Of a DNA stretch of 64,000 bases, positions 42,123 through 51,685 are shown piece by piece. The stretch lies in contig NZ_CYRX01000025.1 of assembly GCF_001458315.1 (NCBI RefSeq), positions 186,001 to 250,000 of the forward strand. Reading direction: 5' to 3'. The notes below the pieces were generated by a model, which was given only the letters and a program-made list of their open reading frames with translations, made no database searches and was not told where the DNA came from. A program made the position numbers and the translations under genes. Numbering within the stretch: the first letter of the stretch is position 1; each line of letters starts with the position of its first letter. The DNA comes from Thalassobacter stenotrophicus (lineage in GTDB: Bacteria > Pseudomonadota > Alphaproteobacteria > Rhodobacterales > Rhodobacteraceae).

Positions 42123-45100
42123 ATGGCTAAAAAAATGCTCATCGACGCCACCCATCCCGAGGAAACTCGGGTTGTCGTGGCAGACGGAAACAAGGTTGAG
42201 GAGTTCGACTTTGAATCCATGAACCGTCGCCAGCTTGCTGGCAACATCTACCTCGCAAAGGTGACGCGCGTTGAGCCGTCCTTGCAGGCAGCGTTCGTGG
42301 ATTATGGCGGAAATCGCCACGGTTTCCTCGCGTTTTCGGAAATCCACCCCGATTACTATCAAATTCCTAAGGCGGATCGTGATGCGATCTTGGCTGAAGA
42401 ACAGGCCGATGCAGAGGCCGCAGCGGAAGAAGACGAAAAGCCCGCCGCGAAGCCCAAGCGTGCGCGTCGTTCGCGGTCACGCAAGAAGTCGGACGAAAAC
42501 GGCGATGTAACGGCCGAGGGTCAGGTAGACGCAGCCGAAGAGGGCGCTGAACAGCCCGCGCCGGAAGCCGTTGCCGATGATGCGCCTGCTGCTGAGGCGG
42601 AAGCCGTAGCAGAGGCTCCGGTAGAGGCTGCTGAAGCTCCGGTTGCTGAGGCCGAGGTTGAAGCGCCCGCGGCTGAGGCCAGCGAGGAAGAAGCCCCCGC
42701 TGAGGCAGCCGCCGACGGTGATGACACGCCCCCCACTTCAATCGCCGAAGACACCGGCATCGAAGACGCCGTAATCTCGCAGGACCCCGAGGATGCAGGC
42801 GGCAGCGATGCTGACGAAGCTCCAGCGGGCGACGTTGTCGCGGACCCCGAGCCAGTGGCTGAGACCGCACCCGAAGTGGCCGAGTCTGTGGCGGCTCCTG
42901 CCGAGACTGCACCCGAAGTGGTTGAGGCCGAAGCCTCGATTCCCGGCATGGACGTGGTCGAGCCTGACGAAGACACCGCTTCGGATGAGGTCATTTCAGA
43001 CGACGCAAATCCCGTGGACACCCCGGAGGCCGCGCCCGCAGGTGAGCGCCCCAAGCGTGGCCGTCGCAAGTCGAGCGCTGCTGAAAAGGATAGCTCCGTC
43101 GAGACTGTGGCCGATGACGACGACGTCGAAGAGATCCGTCCGGTGCGCAAACCCCGCGCACGGCGCTACAAGATCCAAGAGGTCATCAAAGTCCGTCAGG
43201 TCATGCTGGTGCAGGTCGTCAAAGAAGAGCGCGGCAACAAGGGCGCGGCCCTGACGACGTACCTCAGCCTTGCAGGTCGGTACTGCGTCCTGATGCCGAA
43301 CACCGCACGTGGTGGCGGCATTAGCCGCAAGATCACCAACGCGCCGGACCGCAAAAAGCTCAAAGAGATCGCCAATGAGATCGACGTGCCAAAGGGCGCG
43401 GGCCTGATCATTCGCACGGCAGGTGCCAAGCGCACCAAGACCGAGATCAAGCGCGACTACGAATACCTGCAGCGCCAGTGGGAGCAAATTCGCGCCCTGA
43501 CGCTGCAATCCATCGCGCCCGCGCAGATATATGAAGAAGGCAACCTGATCCGTCGTTCGATCCGCGACTTGTACAACCGCGATATCGACGAGGTCATTGT
43601 TGAAGGCGAAGCAGGCTACCGCCACGCCAAAGACTTCATGAAGATGATCATGCCGTCGCACGCCAAAAACGTGAAGCACTACAACGAAGGCATGCCGCTG
43701 TTCGCGCGTCATCAGGTCGAAAGCTACCTGTCGGGGATGTTTAACCCCACGGTTCAGTTGAAATCCGGTGGCTACATCGTGATCGGCGTGACCGAGGCCT
43801 TGGTAGCGATTGACGTGAACTCTGGCAAAGCGACCAAAGAAGGCTCGATTGAGGACACCGCGACCAAGACCAACTTGGAGGCTGCCGATGAGGTGGCGCG
43901 CCAATTGCGTCTGCGCGACCTTGCGGGTCTGATCGTCATCGACTTCATCGACATGGATGAACGCCGCAACAACGCTGCTGTTGAAAAGCGGATCAAGGAT
44001 GCGCTGAAATCTGACCGCGCCCGCATTCAGGTTGGCCGGATTTCGGGCTTTGGCCTGATGGAGCTGTCGCGTCAGCGCCTGCGTCCGGGCATGCTTGAGG
44101 CGACGACACAGCCGTGTCCCGCGTGTCACGGCACCGGTCTGATCCGCTCGGACGATAGCCTCGCGCTGTCGATCCTGCGCGCCTTGGAAGAAGAGGGCAC
44201 GCGCAAACGGTCCCGCGAAGTGCTGTTGAAGCTGCCGGTTGATGTGGCCAACTACATAATGAACGACAAGCGTGAGCATCTTGCGATGATCGAGGCGCGT
44301 TATGCGATGGCCGTGCGTATCCAAGCCGACCCGCATCTGATCGCCCCGGATTACACCCTCGAAAAGTTCAAGACCGCCACGCGCGTTCTGCCCAAGATTT
44401 CGAGCAACGTTGTGTCGATGGACTCCGCTTTGATGGATGAGATCGATGACGCGGATGTGGTTGATGAGACCGCCGCTGAGACCGAAGCCACTGAGGCAAA
44501 CGGTGAGAGCACGTCAAACCCAACGCCTGAGGCTACAGACGGCGAGGGCGCACCCAAGAAGCGCCGCCGTCGCCGGTCGCGTCGTCGTAAGAGCGGCAAT
44601 GGGGATGAGACATCGGGCACAGAGACCGAGGGTCAGCAGGATGCGCCTGCAGCTGAGGGGGAGGCCCAAGAAGCTCCCGTCGAGCCCGCGGCAGACCCCG
44701 CACCCGAGGCTGAGGCCGAGGAAAAGCCCGCCAAGAAGCGGCGGACACGGTCGCGTCGCAAAAAGACGGACACGCCTGTGGATGAGGCGGGCGAAGCAGC
44801 ACCGCAAGAGGCCGCAACACCAGCTGAACCTGCTGCGGCTACGGACACAGCTGTAACGCCTGAGCCTGCGGTTGACACTCCGGTCGAAACCCAAGCAGAG
44901 GCCCCAGTGGCTGAAAAGCCCAAGGCGAAAAAGCGCGTGCGCGCCAAAGCTCCGGCCCCTGTCGTGGCTGCGGTTGCGGACGTGGCTGACGTAGTGTCGG
45001 AGCCCGTCGCGGAGGACGAGCCTCAGGTCAGTGTGGAACTGGTCGAGGCGATTGCGGCACCTGAACCCACGCCGGAGGCCCCTAAAGAGGCGCCAGCGCC

Positions 45101-45134
45101 TAAGCGCCGTGGTTGGTGGTCCAAGAAAAGCTAA
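42123..45134 (+). CDS. rne: ribonuclease E
   Basis: Endoribonuclease E/G, organiser of the degradosome; 1003 residues. The N-terminal S1 domain ('RQLAGNIYLAKVTRVEPSLQ', 'YGGNRHGFLAFSEIH') is interrupted after residue 91 by about 250 residues of Ala/Glu/Pro-rich, acidic low-complexity sequence, resuming at about 349 ('KIQEVIKVRQVMLVQVVKEE'). DNase I-like catalytic motifs 'AIDVNSGK' and 'IVIDFIDMDERRNN' and the zinc-link 'CPACHGTG' are intact. The C-terminal third is a disordered scaffold with Arg/Lys patches and ends 'RRGWWSKKS'. Start ATG at 42123 by homology (weak AGAAAG upstream). The insert contains a repeated 27-bp unit (42858-42884 and 42900-42926). Confidence 0.97.
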   Translation: MAKKMLIDATHPEETRVVVADGNKVEEFDFESMNRRQLAGNIYLAKVTRVEPSLQAAFVDYGGNRHGFLAFSEIHPDYYQIPKADRDAILAEEQADAEAAAEEDEKPAAKPKRARRSRSRKKSDENGDVTAEGQVDAAEEGAEQPAPEAVADDAPAAEAEAVAEAPVEAAEAPVAEAEVEAPAAEASEEEAPAEAAADGDDTPPTSIAEDTGIEDAVISQDPEDAGGSDADEAPAGDVVADPEPVAETAPEVAESVAAPAETAPEVVEAEASIPGMDVVEPDEDTASDEVISDDANPVDTPEAAPAGERPKRGRRKSSAAEKDSSVETVADDDDVEEIRPVRKPRARRYKIQEVIKVRQVMLVQVVKEERGNKGAALTTYLSLAGRYCVLMPNTARGGGISRKITNAPDRKKLKEIANEIDVPKGAGLIIRTAGAKRTKTEIKRDYEYLQRQWEQIRALTLQSIAPAQIYEEGNLIRRSIRDLYNRDIDEVIVEGEAGYRHAKDFMKMIMPSHAKNVKHYNEGMPLFARHQVESYLSGMFNPTVQLKSGGYIVIGVTEALVAIDVNSGKATKEGSIEDTATKTNLEAADEVARQLRLRDLAGLIVIDFIDMDERRNNAAVEKRIKDALKSDRARIQVGRISGFGLMELSRQRLRPGMLEATTQPCPACHGTGLIRSDDSLALSILRALEEEGTRKRSREVLLKLPVDVANYIMNDKREHLAMIEARYAMAVRIQADPHLIAPDYTLEKFKTATRVLPKISSNVVSMDSALMDEIDDADVVDETAAETEATEANGESTSNPTPEATDGEGAPKKRRRRRSRRRKSGNGDETSGTETEGQQDAPAAEGEAQEAPVEPAADPAPEAEAEEKPAKKRRTRSRRKKTDTPVDEAGEAAPQEAATPAEPAAATDTAVTPEPAVDTPVETQAEAPVAEKPKAKKRVRAKAPAPVVAAVADVADVVSEPVAEDEPQVSVELVEAIAAPEPTPEAPKEAPAPKRRGWWSKKS

Positions 45135-45171
45135 GACTGCGTTCTTGGGTCTATGACCTTCGCTTACATTC

Positions 45172-45210
45172 TAAGCCCCGTGCGCCATCTGCGTGCGGGG
45201 CTTATTTATT
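45172..45210 (+). terminator. Rho-independent terminator of rne
   Basis: TAAGCCCCG (45172-45180) pairs with CGGGGCTTA (45196-45204), extended inward by GU and GC pairs to a loop of CATCT, followed by TTTATTT. The 3' arm contains the stop codon of the convergent M48 protease gene. Confidence 0.9.
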
Positions 45211-46542
45211 TGCGACACCGGCCTGTTTGGCGGCGGATAGAACGTCTTGGGCGCGCAGCCATCCTGATGAGCCTTGCGGCAATAGCCCTGCGGCCCGTTG
45301 TGCATGGGTCGCGGCATCCTTGAACCGGCGCAGGATTGCATACCGTTCCGCCGTGGCGACTGAGGCCAAACCGTTCTGCCCCGCGCGCGCATGGGCCAGT
45401 GCCAGATCGCGCAAAAGGCCGGGGTCAAACGCATCGCGTCCACGCGCCTCGGTCAGGACCTGCAAGGCCTGCGCATTGCTGCCGGCCGTATCCGCACCCA
45501 AAAGCGCGCGGCCCAGCCCGCGCAGGATCAGCGGCTCACGTGGGCGTAGCTCAATCGCTCGCCTATAGGATGCGATGGCGGCGTCCACACGGCGGGACTC
45601 AAGCAGTATCTGCCCCTTCAACTCATGATAAAACGGATCGTTCGGGCGCATCCCGATCACCCGATCGATGGTTTCAAGTGCGCGGCTTGTGTCAGGCTTG
45701 CGGTGGTAGGCGACGGCCCGGCGCATCGTGGCGATTTCGTCAGTGTCGTTGCGCACTCGGCGCAGGGTCCAACTGGGTGCGCGAGAAAAAGCCGACAATT
45801 TGCCCACTGCGCGCGCATACCAATAGGCGGTTGTGGGGTTGGTCTGTACATCACCCGTGGTGCCTGCGGCAAACGCCTCCACCGCGCGCAGCCTGTCGCG
45901 GGTTAGGGGGTGGGTGACGGCATAGGGGTCTTGGCGACCCCGGCTCAGCGCCTCTTGGCCGCGAAAAATGTCCAGCACGTCAACCATCGCTTTTGGGTCC
46001 ACGCCCGCTTGGCGCATATAGCGTAGGGCGGCTTGGTCGGCAGAGGCTTCCTCGGCCCGGGTGTGGGCGAATAGCGCGCGCTGCGCGGCACTGCCCGCCC
46101 CAATCGCAAGGCCTGCTGCCGCATCGCCTGAACCGCCAGCTGCCGCGGCGGCCGCAGCCAACAAAAGGCCCAATTGTGCCGCCGTACTGGCCGCCCCAAT
46201 GTTGGACCTACGACGTGAGATATGGCCATTGGCGATATGCGCAGCCTCATGGGCAATGACGGCCTGCACCTTGGCGGGGGTATCGAGCTTTAACAGCAAC
46301 CCTGAGTGGAAAAAGATCGATTTGTTGTCGACCACGAACGCATTGAGCGAGCTATCAAGGATTACGAAAATGCGTGTGCTAGACGGCAGGCCCGCTGCCT
46401 GAAGGATCGGTTGGGCCACCTGTTGCAGGGCGTATTCGATCTCTGCGTCTCGCACGAGGGTTTGCGCCGCCGCGATCATCGGTGCGAACGCGAATGTCAG
46501 GGCCAAAGTTGCCCGTGCCGCCCATCGTTGCAGTGTCACCAT
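45202..46542 (-). CDS. M48 family periplasmic metalloprotease (BepA-like)
   Basis: 446-residue exported zinc protease with TPR repeats, like E. coli BepA, which handles outer-membrane protein and LptD quality control. A signal peptide (about 1-26, ending 'MIAAAQ') is followed by the M48 domain with HEAAH at 98-102 and a downstream 'EEASADQAALRYM' supplying the third zinc ligand, then helical TPR-like repeats from about 260. Start 46542 has GGGAGG 8 bases upstream; the open frame continues 51 codons further up but lacks a signal peptide there. Confidence 0.9.
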   Translation of the reverse strand: MVTLQRWAARATLALTFAFAPMIAAAQTLVRDAEIEYALQQVAQPILQAAGLPSSTRIFVILDSSLNAFVVDNKSIFFHSGLLLKLDTPAKVQAVIAHEAAHIANGHISRRRSNIGAASTAAQLGLLLAAAAAAAGGSGDAAAGLAIGAGSAAQRALFAHTRAEEASADQAALRYMRQAGVDPKAMVDVLDIFRGQEALSRGRQDPYAVTHPLTRDRLRAVEAFAAGTTGDVQTNPTTAYWYARAVGKLSAFSRAPSWTLRRVRNDTDEIATMRRAVAYHRKPDTSRALETIDRVIGMRPNDPFYHELKGQILLESRRVDAAIASYRRAIELRPREPLILRGLGRALLGADTAGSNAQALQVLTEARGRDAFDPGLLRDLALAHARAGQNGLASVATAERYAILRRFKDAATHAQRAAGLLPQGSSGWLRAQDVLSAAKQAGVANK

Positions 46543-46594
46543 TGACCTTGCCTCCCGGGGCTGGTTTTTGATGCTTAACCATATGGAGTGTCTT

Positions 46595-47737
46595 ATGCGC
46601 AACGCAACCCGAGCCTTGGTCGATCCGTTTATTGTGATGGACGTGATGGAGGCCGCCCGCGCCGCCGAAGCGCAAGGGCGATCCATTATCCACATGGAAG
46701 TGGGTCAGCCCGGCACCGGCGCACCTGAGGGCGCGCGTGCCGCTGTGGCGCAGGCCATTCACACGGATGCGTTGGGCTATACCGTCGCGCTGGGGCTGCC
46801 AGAGTTGCGGGCGCGGATCGCGGGCCTTTACAAAAAGTGGTACGATGTCGATCTGGACCCCGCGCGTGTGGTCGTGACGTCGGGGTCGTCGGCGGGGTTT
46901 ATCCTTGCGTTCACGGCCCTGTTTGAGGCCGGCGAAAAGGTCGGGCTGGGGGATCCCAGCTATCCAAGCTACCGTCAAATCCTGAAGGCGCTTAGCCTTG
47001 ATCCGACCCGGATCGAAACAAGCAAAGATACGCGATTTCAACCTGTTGCAGGCAACCTTTCATCTGACTTGGCAGGGTTGATCGTGGCCTCGCCCGCGAA
47101 CCCCACGGGCACGATGTTGGACCATGCCGCACTCAGTGAATTGATCGCAGCATGTGACGCGCGCGACATCGCGTTCATCTCCGATGAAATCTACCACGGC
47201 ATCCAGTACGAGGGCCGCGCAATCAGCGCGCTTGAGGTGTCGGACGACGTATATGTCATCAACTCGTTCTCAAAATACTTCTCCATGACTGGGTGGCGTG
47301 TGGGTTGGATGGTGGTGCCACAGGACCATGTCCGGGTGATTGAGCGGCTTGCGCAGAACATGTTCATCTGCCCGCCCCACGCCAGCCAAGTGGCGGCTTT
47401 GGCTGCAATGGACTGCGAAGAAGAGCTGACCGCGAACCTGTCGGTCTACGCGGAAAACCGCCGCCTGATGTTAGAGGGTTTGCCCGCCGCCGGCTTTACC
47501 CAGATCGCGCCGCCTGATGGGGCGTTCTACATCTATGCCGACGTCAGCGACCTGACCGATGACAGTCGCGCATTCGCCGCGGAGATTTTGGAACACGCGG
47601 GCGTTGCGGTGACTCCGGGCCTCGATTTCGATCCGGTGCGCGGACACGGTACGTTGCGGTTTTCCTACGCGCGGGGCACCGAGGATATCATCGAAGGTTT
47701 GGCCCGGTTGAAACAGTTCATGCAGGCGCGGGGCTGA
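46595..47737 (+). CDS. class I/II PLP-dependent aminotransferase
   Basis: 380-residue fold-type I aminotransferase. The PLP lysine is in 'NSFSKYFSMTGWRVGW', with 'SPANPTGTMLD' (Asn), 'ISDEIYHG' (Asp, Tyr) and the C-terminal 'LRFSYARG' (carboxylate Arg). The closest pattern is the AspC/MalY-like group; the amino acid substrate is unclear. ATG at 46595 has GGAG 6 bases upstream. The amidase gene begins two bases after its stop, so they are co-translated. Confidence 0.92.
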   Translation: MRNATRALVDPFIVMDVMEAARAAEAQGRSIIHMEVGQPGTGAPEGARAAVAQAIHTDALGYTVALGLPELRARIAGLYKKWYDVDLDPARVVVTSGSSAGFILAFTALFEAGEKVGLGDPSYPSYRQILKALSLDPTRIETSKDTRFQPVAGNLSSDLAGLIVASPANPTGTMLDHAALSELIAACDARDIAFISDEIYHGIQYEGRAISALEVSDDVYVINSFSKYFSMTGWRVGWMVVPQDHVRVIERLAQNMFICPPHASQVAALAAMDCEEELTANLSVYAENRRLMLEGLPAAGFTQIAPPDGAFYIYADVSDLTDDSRAFAAEILEHAGVAVTPGLDFDPVRGHGTLRFSYARGTEDIIEGLARLKQFMQARG

Positions 47738-47738
47738 G

Positions 47739-48953
47739 ATGCGTGCGCTTCGGCTCCTTGTCGTGTGCGGGCTATGGCTGCCCTTTGCGGCCAGTGCGCA
47801 GGACTTGAGAGCCTTGGCGCGGTTGGACGTTACGGCGTCTAGCATTGCGGACGTGCGCGGCGGGGTAGAGGTCACACTCGCGCTAAGCCAAGCGGTACCG
47901 TGGCGGGTGCTGACCCGCGATGATCCGCGCCGCATTATCCTCGATTTTCAAGAGGTCGCTTGGGCAGGCGTGTCACCGAAAGCACTTGGCACAAGCAAGC
48001 GCGTGCAGGCCGTGCGCATCGGGACCTTTCGGCCGGGATGGTCCCGGATGGTGCTGGAACTGACCGCGCCCCTGATTGTCGACACAGCCGGGATGCGCAC
48101 CGATCCCAGCAGCGGGGCGGCAGTGATCTCGTTGCGATTGGCGCGCACAGATGCGGCGGGTTTCGCGCAGGCCGTCGCGGCGCGCCCGTCCGAAGCGGAC
48201 CTTTGGGCGCTGCCAGCACCGGTGCCCCAAACACCAAAAGTGGACAGCGGGGATACCATTGTTGTGCTGGACCCCGGCCATGGCGGCATCGACCCCGGCG
48301 CGCAGCGCGACGGCCTGCGCGAGGCGGACCTGATGCTGACCTTCGCCCGTGAGGTCGAGGAGGCCTTGATCCGCCAAGGCGGCTATCAAGTCATTCTGAC
48401 CCGCACCAACGATGTGTTTGTCCCCTTGGCGGAGCGGGTCGCGATCGCGCGGGCGGCCAAGGCTGATGTGTTCCTGTCGCTGCACGCCGATGCGATCACA
48501 CAAGGGGAGGCGTCGGGCGCGACGGTCTATACCCTTTCGGATCAGGCAAGTGACCCGGCCTCGGCCCAACTGGCTGAGCGTAAAAGCCGCGAGGACGTTT
48601 TGCTGGGCGCAGATGTGACCGAAAAAGGCGACCAAGTCGCAGATATCTTGATGGACCTCGCACGGGTCGAGGTCACGCCCCGTGCAGATGCCCTCGCTGA
48701 TGCGCTGGTCGAAGGGCTGCGCGGCACGGTTGGTCGTCTGCACAAACGCCCACGGCTAGAGGCCGAGTTTGCGGTTCTAAAGGCCCCCGATGTGCCAAGT
48801 ATCCTTCTGGAGGTCGGGTTTATGTCCGACGCGCAGGACCTGTCGGACCTGCAAAAACCGCAGTGGCGCGCGCAGGTTGCCCTCGGGATTGTCCAAGCGC
48901 TTGAGACATGGGTGGTCGCTGATGCCTTGCGCGCGGAGCGTGTCCGGCAGTAA
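47739..48953 (+). CDS. N-acetylmuramoyl-L-alanine amidase (AMIN + Amidase_3)
   Basis: 404-residue AmiC-type cell-wall hydrolase that cleaves stem peptides from glycan strands at division. Signal peptide at 1-20 ('...LPFAASAQ'), an AMIN domain (about 25-115) for envelope targeting, then the Amidase_3 catalytic domain with zinc ligands in 'LDPGHGGIDPGA', 'LREADL' and 'SLHADA', and the catalytic Glu in 'PSILLEVGFMSD'. It is followed by PBP1A after 142 bp. Confidence 0.94.
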   Translation: MRALRLLVVCGLWLPFAASAQDLRALARLDVTASSIADVRGGVEVTLALSQAVPWRVLTRDDPRRIILDFQEVAWAGVSPKALGTSKRVQAVRIGTFRPGWSRMVLELTAPLIVDTAGMRTDPSSGAAVISLRLARTDAAGFAQAVAARPSEADLWALPAPVPQTPKVDSGDTIVVLDPGHGGIDPGAQRDGLREADLMLTFAREVEEALIRQGGYQVILTRTNDVFVPLAERVAIARAAKADVFLSLHADAITQGEASGATVYTLSDQASDPASAQLAERKSREDVLLGADVTEKGDQVADILMDLARVEVTPRADALADALVEGLRGTVGRLHKRPRLEAEFAVLKAPDVPSILLEVGFMSDAQDLSDLQKPQWRAQVALGIVQALETWVVADALRAERVRQ

Positions 48954-48991
48954 GCCCTGTCCAACTGCCCCGCGTCCGTGTGTTTCGACGT

Positions 48992-49017
48992 CGCGCGGGT
49001 TTTGACGCCACCGCGCG
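48992..49017 (+). terminator. hairpin between amidase gene and mrcA
   Basis: CGCGCGG (48992-48998) and CCGCGCG (49011-49017) form a perfect 7-bp stem with a 12-nt loop, about 40 bases after the amidase stop. No T-run. Confidence 0.35.
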
Positions 49018-49095
49018 AAAGGCCTATGTTTGCCCCACCGCCAGCCAAGAGGTACGCCTGTGGTCCTTGTCCGCTCCGCCCTATCGGGACTTATC

Positions 49096-51612
49096 ATGTT
49101 CATTCTGTCCACTTTGGGCGGAATTTTCAGCTTTATCACGCTGGGCATTGTCGGGGCGGCGGTCAGCGTGGGCGCGGTTTTGTGGATTTATTCCCACGAT
49201 CTGCCCAATGAGGAACAATTGGCCACCTACGCGCCGCCGACGATCAGCCGGATTTATTCCGGTGAGGGTGTCTTGATGGATGAATTCGCCCGCGAGCGGC
49301 GTCTTTTTGCTAGCGCAGAAGAAATTCCTGACCTTGTGAAGCAGGCGTTTATCTCGGCGGAGGATAAGAATTTTTATAACCACGCGGGCTATGACCCACG
49401 GGCTATAACGGCTGCGGTGGTTGAGGCGGTGCGCACGCGCGGGCGCGACGTGCGCGGGGCCTCCACGATCACGCAACAGGTGATGAAGAACTTCCTGCTG
49501 TCGTCTGACCGCAACGTTGAGCGCAAGATCAAAGAGATCATCCTTGCCGCGCGGATCGAAAAGACCCTGAACAAAGAGCAAATCCTTGAGCTGTACCTCA
49601 ACGAGATTTTCCTAGGCCAGAATTCCTATGGGGTGGCGGCTGCGGCACAAACCTACTTCAACAAATCGCTTGAGGAATTGGCGGTAGAAGAGGCGGCTTA
49701 TCTGGCTGTGCTGCCAAAGGCGCCGTCCCGCTATCACCCTGTGCGCCAGAATGAGCGTGCCGTGATCCGTCGCGATTTCGTCCTGCGTGAGATGTACGAA
49801 AACGGCTACATCACGCGCGGTGAGTATGAGGTCGCGGTGGCTTCACCGCTGCGCACCGTGCAGTCCGGTGATTTTGTGCCGTTCACGGCCCAGATGCCCC
49901 CGCGGGATTACTTCACTGATGAAATTCGCCGCCAGTTGAGCCGAGATTTCGGAGAGGAAGAGTTTTTCACCAGCGGTCTGACCGTGCGCGCGACCATCGA
50001 TCGGGAGCTTCAGGGCGTGGCTGCACGCGCGCTGCAACGCGCACTTGAAACTTATGACCGAGAGCAGGGGATTTGGCGGGGCACGAACGTGACGTTGCCC
50101 TCTGAGGTGCTTGGGTCTGAGACGGCGTGGCGCGATGCCCTGTCGGATGCAGACGTCCCCCGCGACGTGAATTTGGATGGGCCTTGGCAGGTTGCCGTCG
50201 TACTGGACCGAGGGGATCGGGCCATGCGTATCGGGGTTGAGGATGGCCCCGCCCGCGCCGAGGTGCCGCGCAGCGACATCGCGTGGATGACAGGTAATTT
50301 TTACGACAATTTTGAACTGGGTGACGTGGTTCATGTCCGCGCCGAAGGGGACGGTTGGACCCTGCGCCAAATCCCCGAAGTGCAGGGCGGCTTTATGGCG
50401 ATGGACGTCAACACGGGCCGGGTTCTGGCGATGCAGGGCGGTTTTAGCTACCAGCAGTCGGTGTTTAACCGCGCGACACAGGCCACGCGCCAGCCGGGGT
50501 CAAGCTTTAAGCCATTTGTCTACGCGGCTGCGTTGGATTCGGGCTATGCGCCGTCGACCATCGTGATCGACGCCCCGATTGAGATTGATCAAGGCAATGG
50601 CGAAATCTGGCGCCCTAAGAACGCCTCCAACAAGTTCTACGGGCCTTCGCCGCTGCGCACGGGGATCGAACGCTCTCGGAACCTGATGACAGTTCGATTG
50701 GCGCAGGACGTGGGCATGGACACCGTCGCGCGCTATGCGGAACGCTTTGGTGTTTACGATGGCATGGAGCCGCTTTTGGCCAATTCTCTAGGCTCTCAGG
50801 AAAGCACGCTGTACCGCATGGTGGCCTCATACGCGATGTTCGCCAACGGGGGGGAGCGGGTTGAGCCGACCCTAGTGGACCGTATTCAGGACCGCTATGG
50901 CCGCACGGTTTATCGCCACGACCAGCGCATATGCGAAACCTGTGCGGATGCAGTGATTGAGGCGGGGCGGGGGCCTCGGATCATTTCGAACCGCTCACAG
51001 GTGATGGACGCGATCACAGCCTATCAGTTGACCTCTATGATGACCGGGGTGGTTGAGCGGGGGACGGCCGCGCGCACCGTGAACCTGCCCGTGCCTATCG
51101 CTGGTAAGACCGGAACGACGAACGACGCCAAGGATGTGTGGTTTGTTGGGTTCTCAAGCTCAATCGCGGCGGGGTGCTACATCGGGCACGATCAGCCCCG
51201 TTCGCTGGGGCGTGGTGCGTCGGGGGGCGGCATGTGTGGCCCGGTGTTCAACGAATTCATGGCTGAGGCGATCAAAACCTACGGTGCAGGCCCATTCGAA
51301 GTGCCACCCGGTGGGTATTTCGTAAAGATCGACCGGTTCTCAGGCGCGCGCTTGCCTGATGATGCGGAGGGGGATTTCGTTGTATCCGAGTATTTCCGTG
51401 AGGGCGAAGAGCCGTTGTTCGGGATGCTGGCGGTGGTTGACGGGGGCTTTGGGATGGCGTCCGACCTGCCGCTGTTTGCACGGGGTGAGGGCGAGGTCGA
51501 AGGCCAATTGCCCGTGCCTGAGGATCAACGCGTTCAAACATCCACTGGCGAGGCCGTTGTGGTGCCCGGCCGCGCGACCTTTGGCACGCTCAGCTCGGGC
51601 GGGTTGTACTAG
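49096..51612 (+). CDS. mrcA: penicillin-binding protein 1A
   Basis: 838-residue bifunctional peptidoglycan synthase. Inner-membrane anchor at about 10-32; glycosyltransferase (GT51) domain with catalytic Glu89 ('ISAEDKNFYNH') and 'RGASTITQQVMKN'; an OB-like insert; transpeptidase domain with SxxK in 'QPGSSFKPF' (Ser near 469) and 'GKTGTTNDAKDVWF' near 670. The C-terminus is acidic. I used the ATG at 49096, which puts the membrane helix at the N-terminus; a start 22 codons upstream is open but adds a basic non-homologous stretch. Confidence 0.96.
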   Translation: MFILSTLGGIFSFITLGIVGAAVSVGAVLWIYSHDLPNEEQLATYAPPTISRIYSGEGVLMDEFARERRLFASAEEIPDLVKQAFISAEDKNFYNHAGYDPRAITAAVVEAVRTRGRDVRGASTITQQVMKNFLLSSDRNVERKIKEIILAARIEKTLNKEQILELYLNEIFLGQNSYGVAAAAQTYFNKSLEELAVEEAAYLAVLPKAPSRYHPVRQNERAVIRRDFVLREMYENGYITRGEYEVAVASPLRTVQSGDFVPFTAQMPPRDYFTDEIRRQLSRDFGEEEFFTSGLTVRATIDRELQGVAARALQRALETYDREQGIWRGTNVTLPSEVLGSETAWRDALSDADVPRDVNLDGPWQVAVVLDRGDRAMRIGVEDGPARAEVPRSDIAWMTGNFYDNFELGDVVHVRAEGDGWTLRQIPEVQGGFMAMDVNTGRVLAMQGGFSYQQSVFNRATQATRQPGSSFKPFVYAAALDSGYAPSTIVIDAPIEIDQGNGEIWRPKNASNKFYGPSPLRTGIERSRNLMTVRLAQDVGMDTVARYAERFGVYDGMEPLLANSLGSQESTLYRMVASYAMFANGGERVEPTLVDRIQDRYGRTVYRHDQRICETCADAVIEAGRGPRIISNRSQVMDAITAYQLTSMMTGVVERGTAARTVNLPVPIAGKTGTTNDAKDVWFVGFSSSIAAGCYIGHDQPRSLGRGASGGGMCGPVFNEFMAEAIKTYGAGPFEVPPGGYFVKIDRFSGARLPDDAEGDFVVSEYFREGEEPLFGMLAVVDGGFGMASDLPLFARGEGEVEGQLPVPEDQRVQTSTGEAVVVPGRATFGTLSSGGLY

Positions 51613-51666
51613 GCCACGTACCATCCGCTCCCTTGCGGGGGGCAGGGGCGCAGGTTAGAACGTGGC
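51613..51666 (+). repeat. long-range stem in the prfB leader
   Basis: GCCACG (51613-51618) and CGTGGC (51661-51666) can close a loop containing a GC-rich imperfect hairpin, 19 bases before the prfB ATG. It could end the mrcA transcript or structure the prfB leader. Confidence 0.3.
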
Positions 51667-51685
51667 TTCCAACCTGAGGGATACC

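Noticed and set aside
42390-43150. Repetitive Ala/Glu/Pro-coding stretch considered as tandem repeat or CRISPR-like array
   Set aside because: It is one open reading frame with imperfect codon-level repeats and no regular repeat-spacer pattern; it is the rne insert.
42996-44336. 446-codon minus-strand frame
   Set aside because: Antisense to the conserved catalytic part of rne; no family resemblance.
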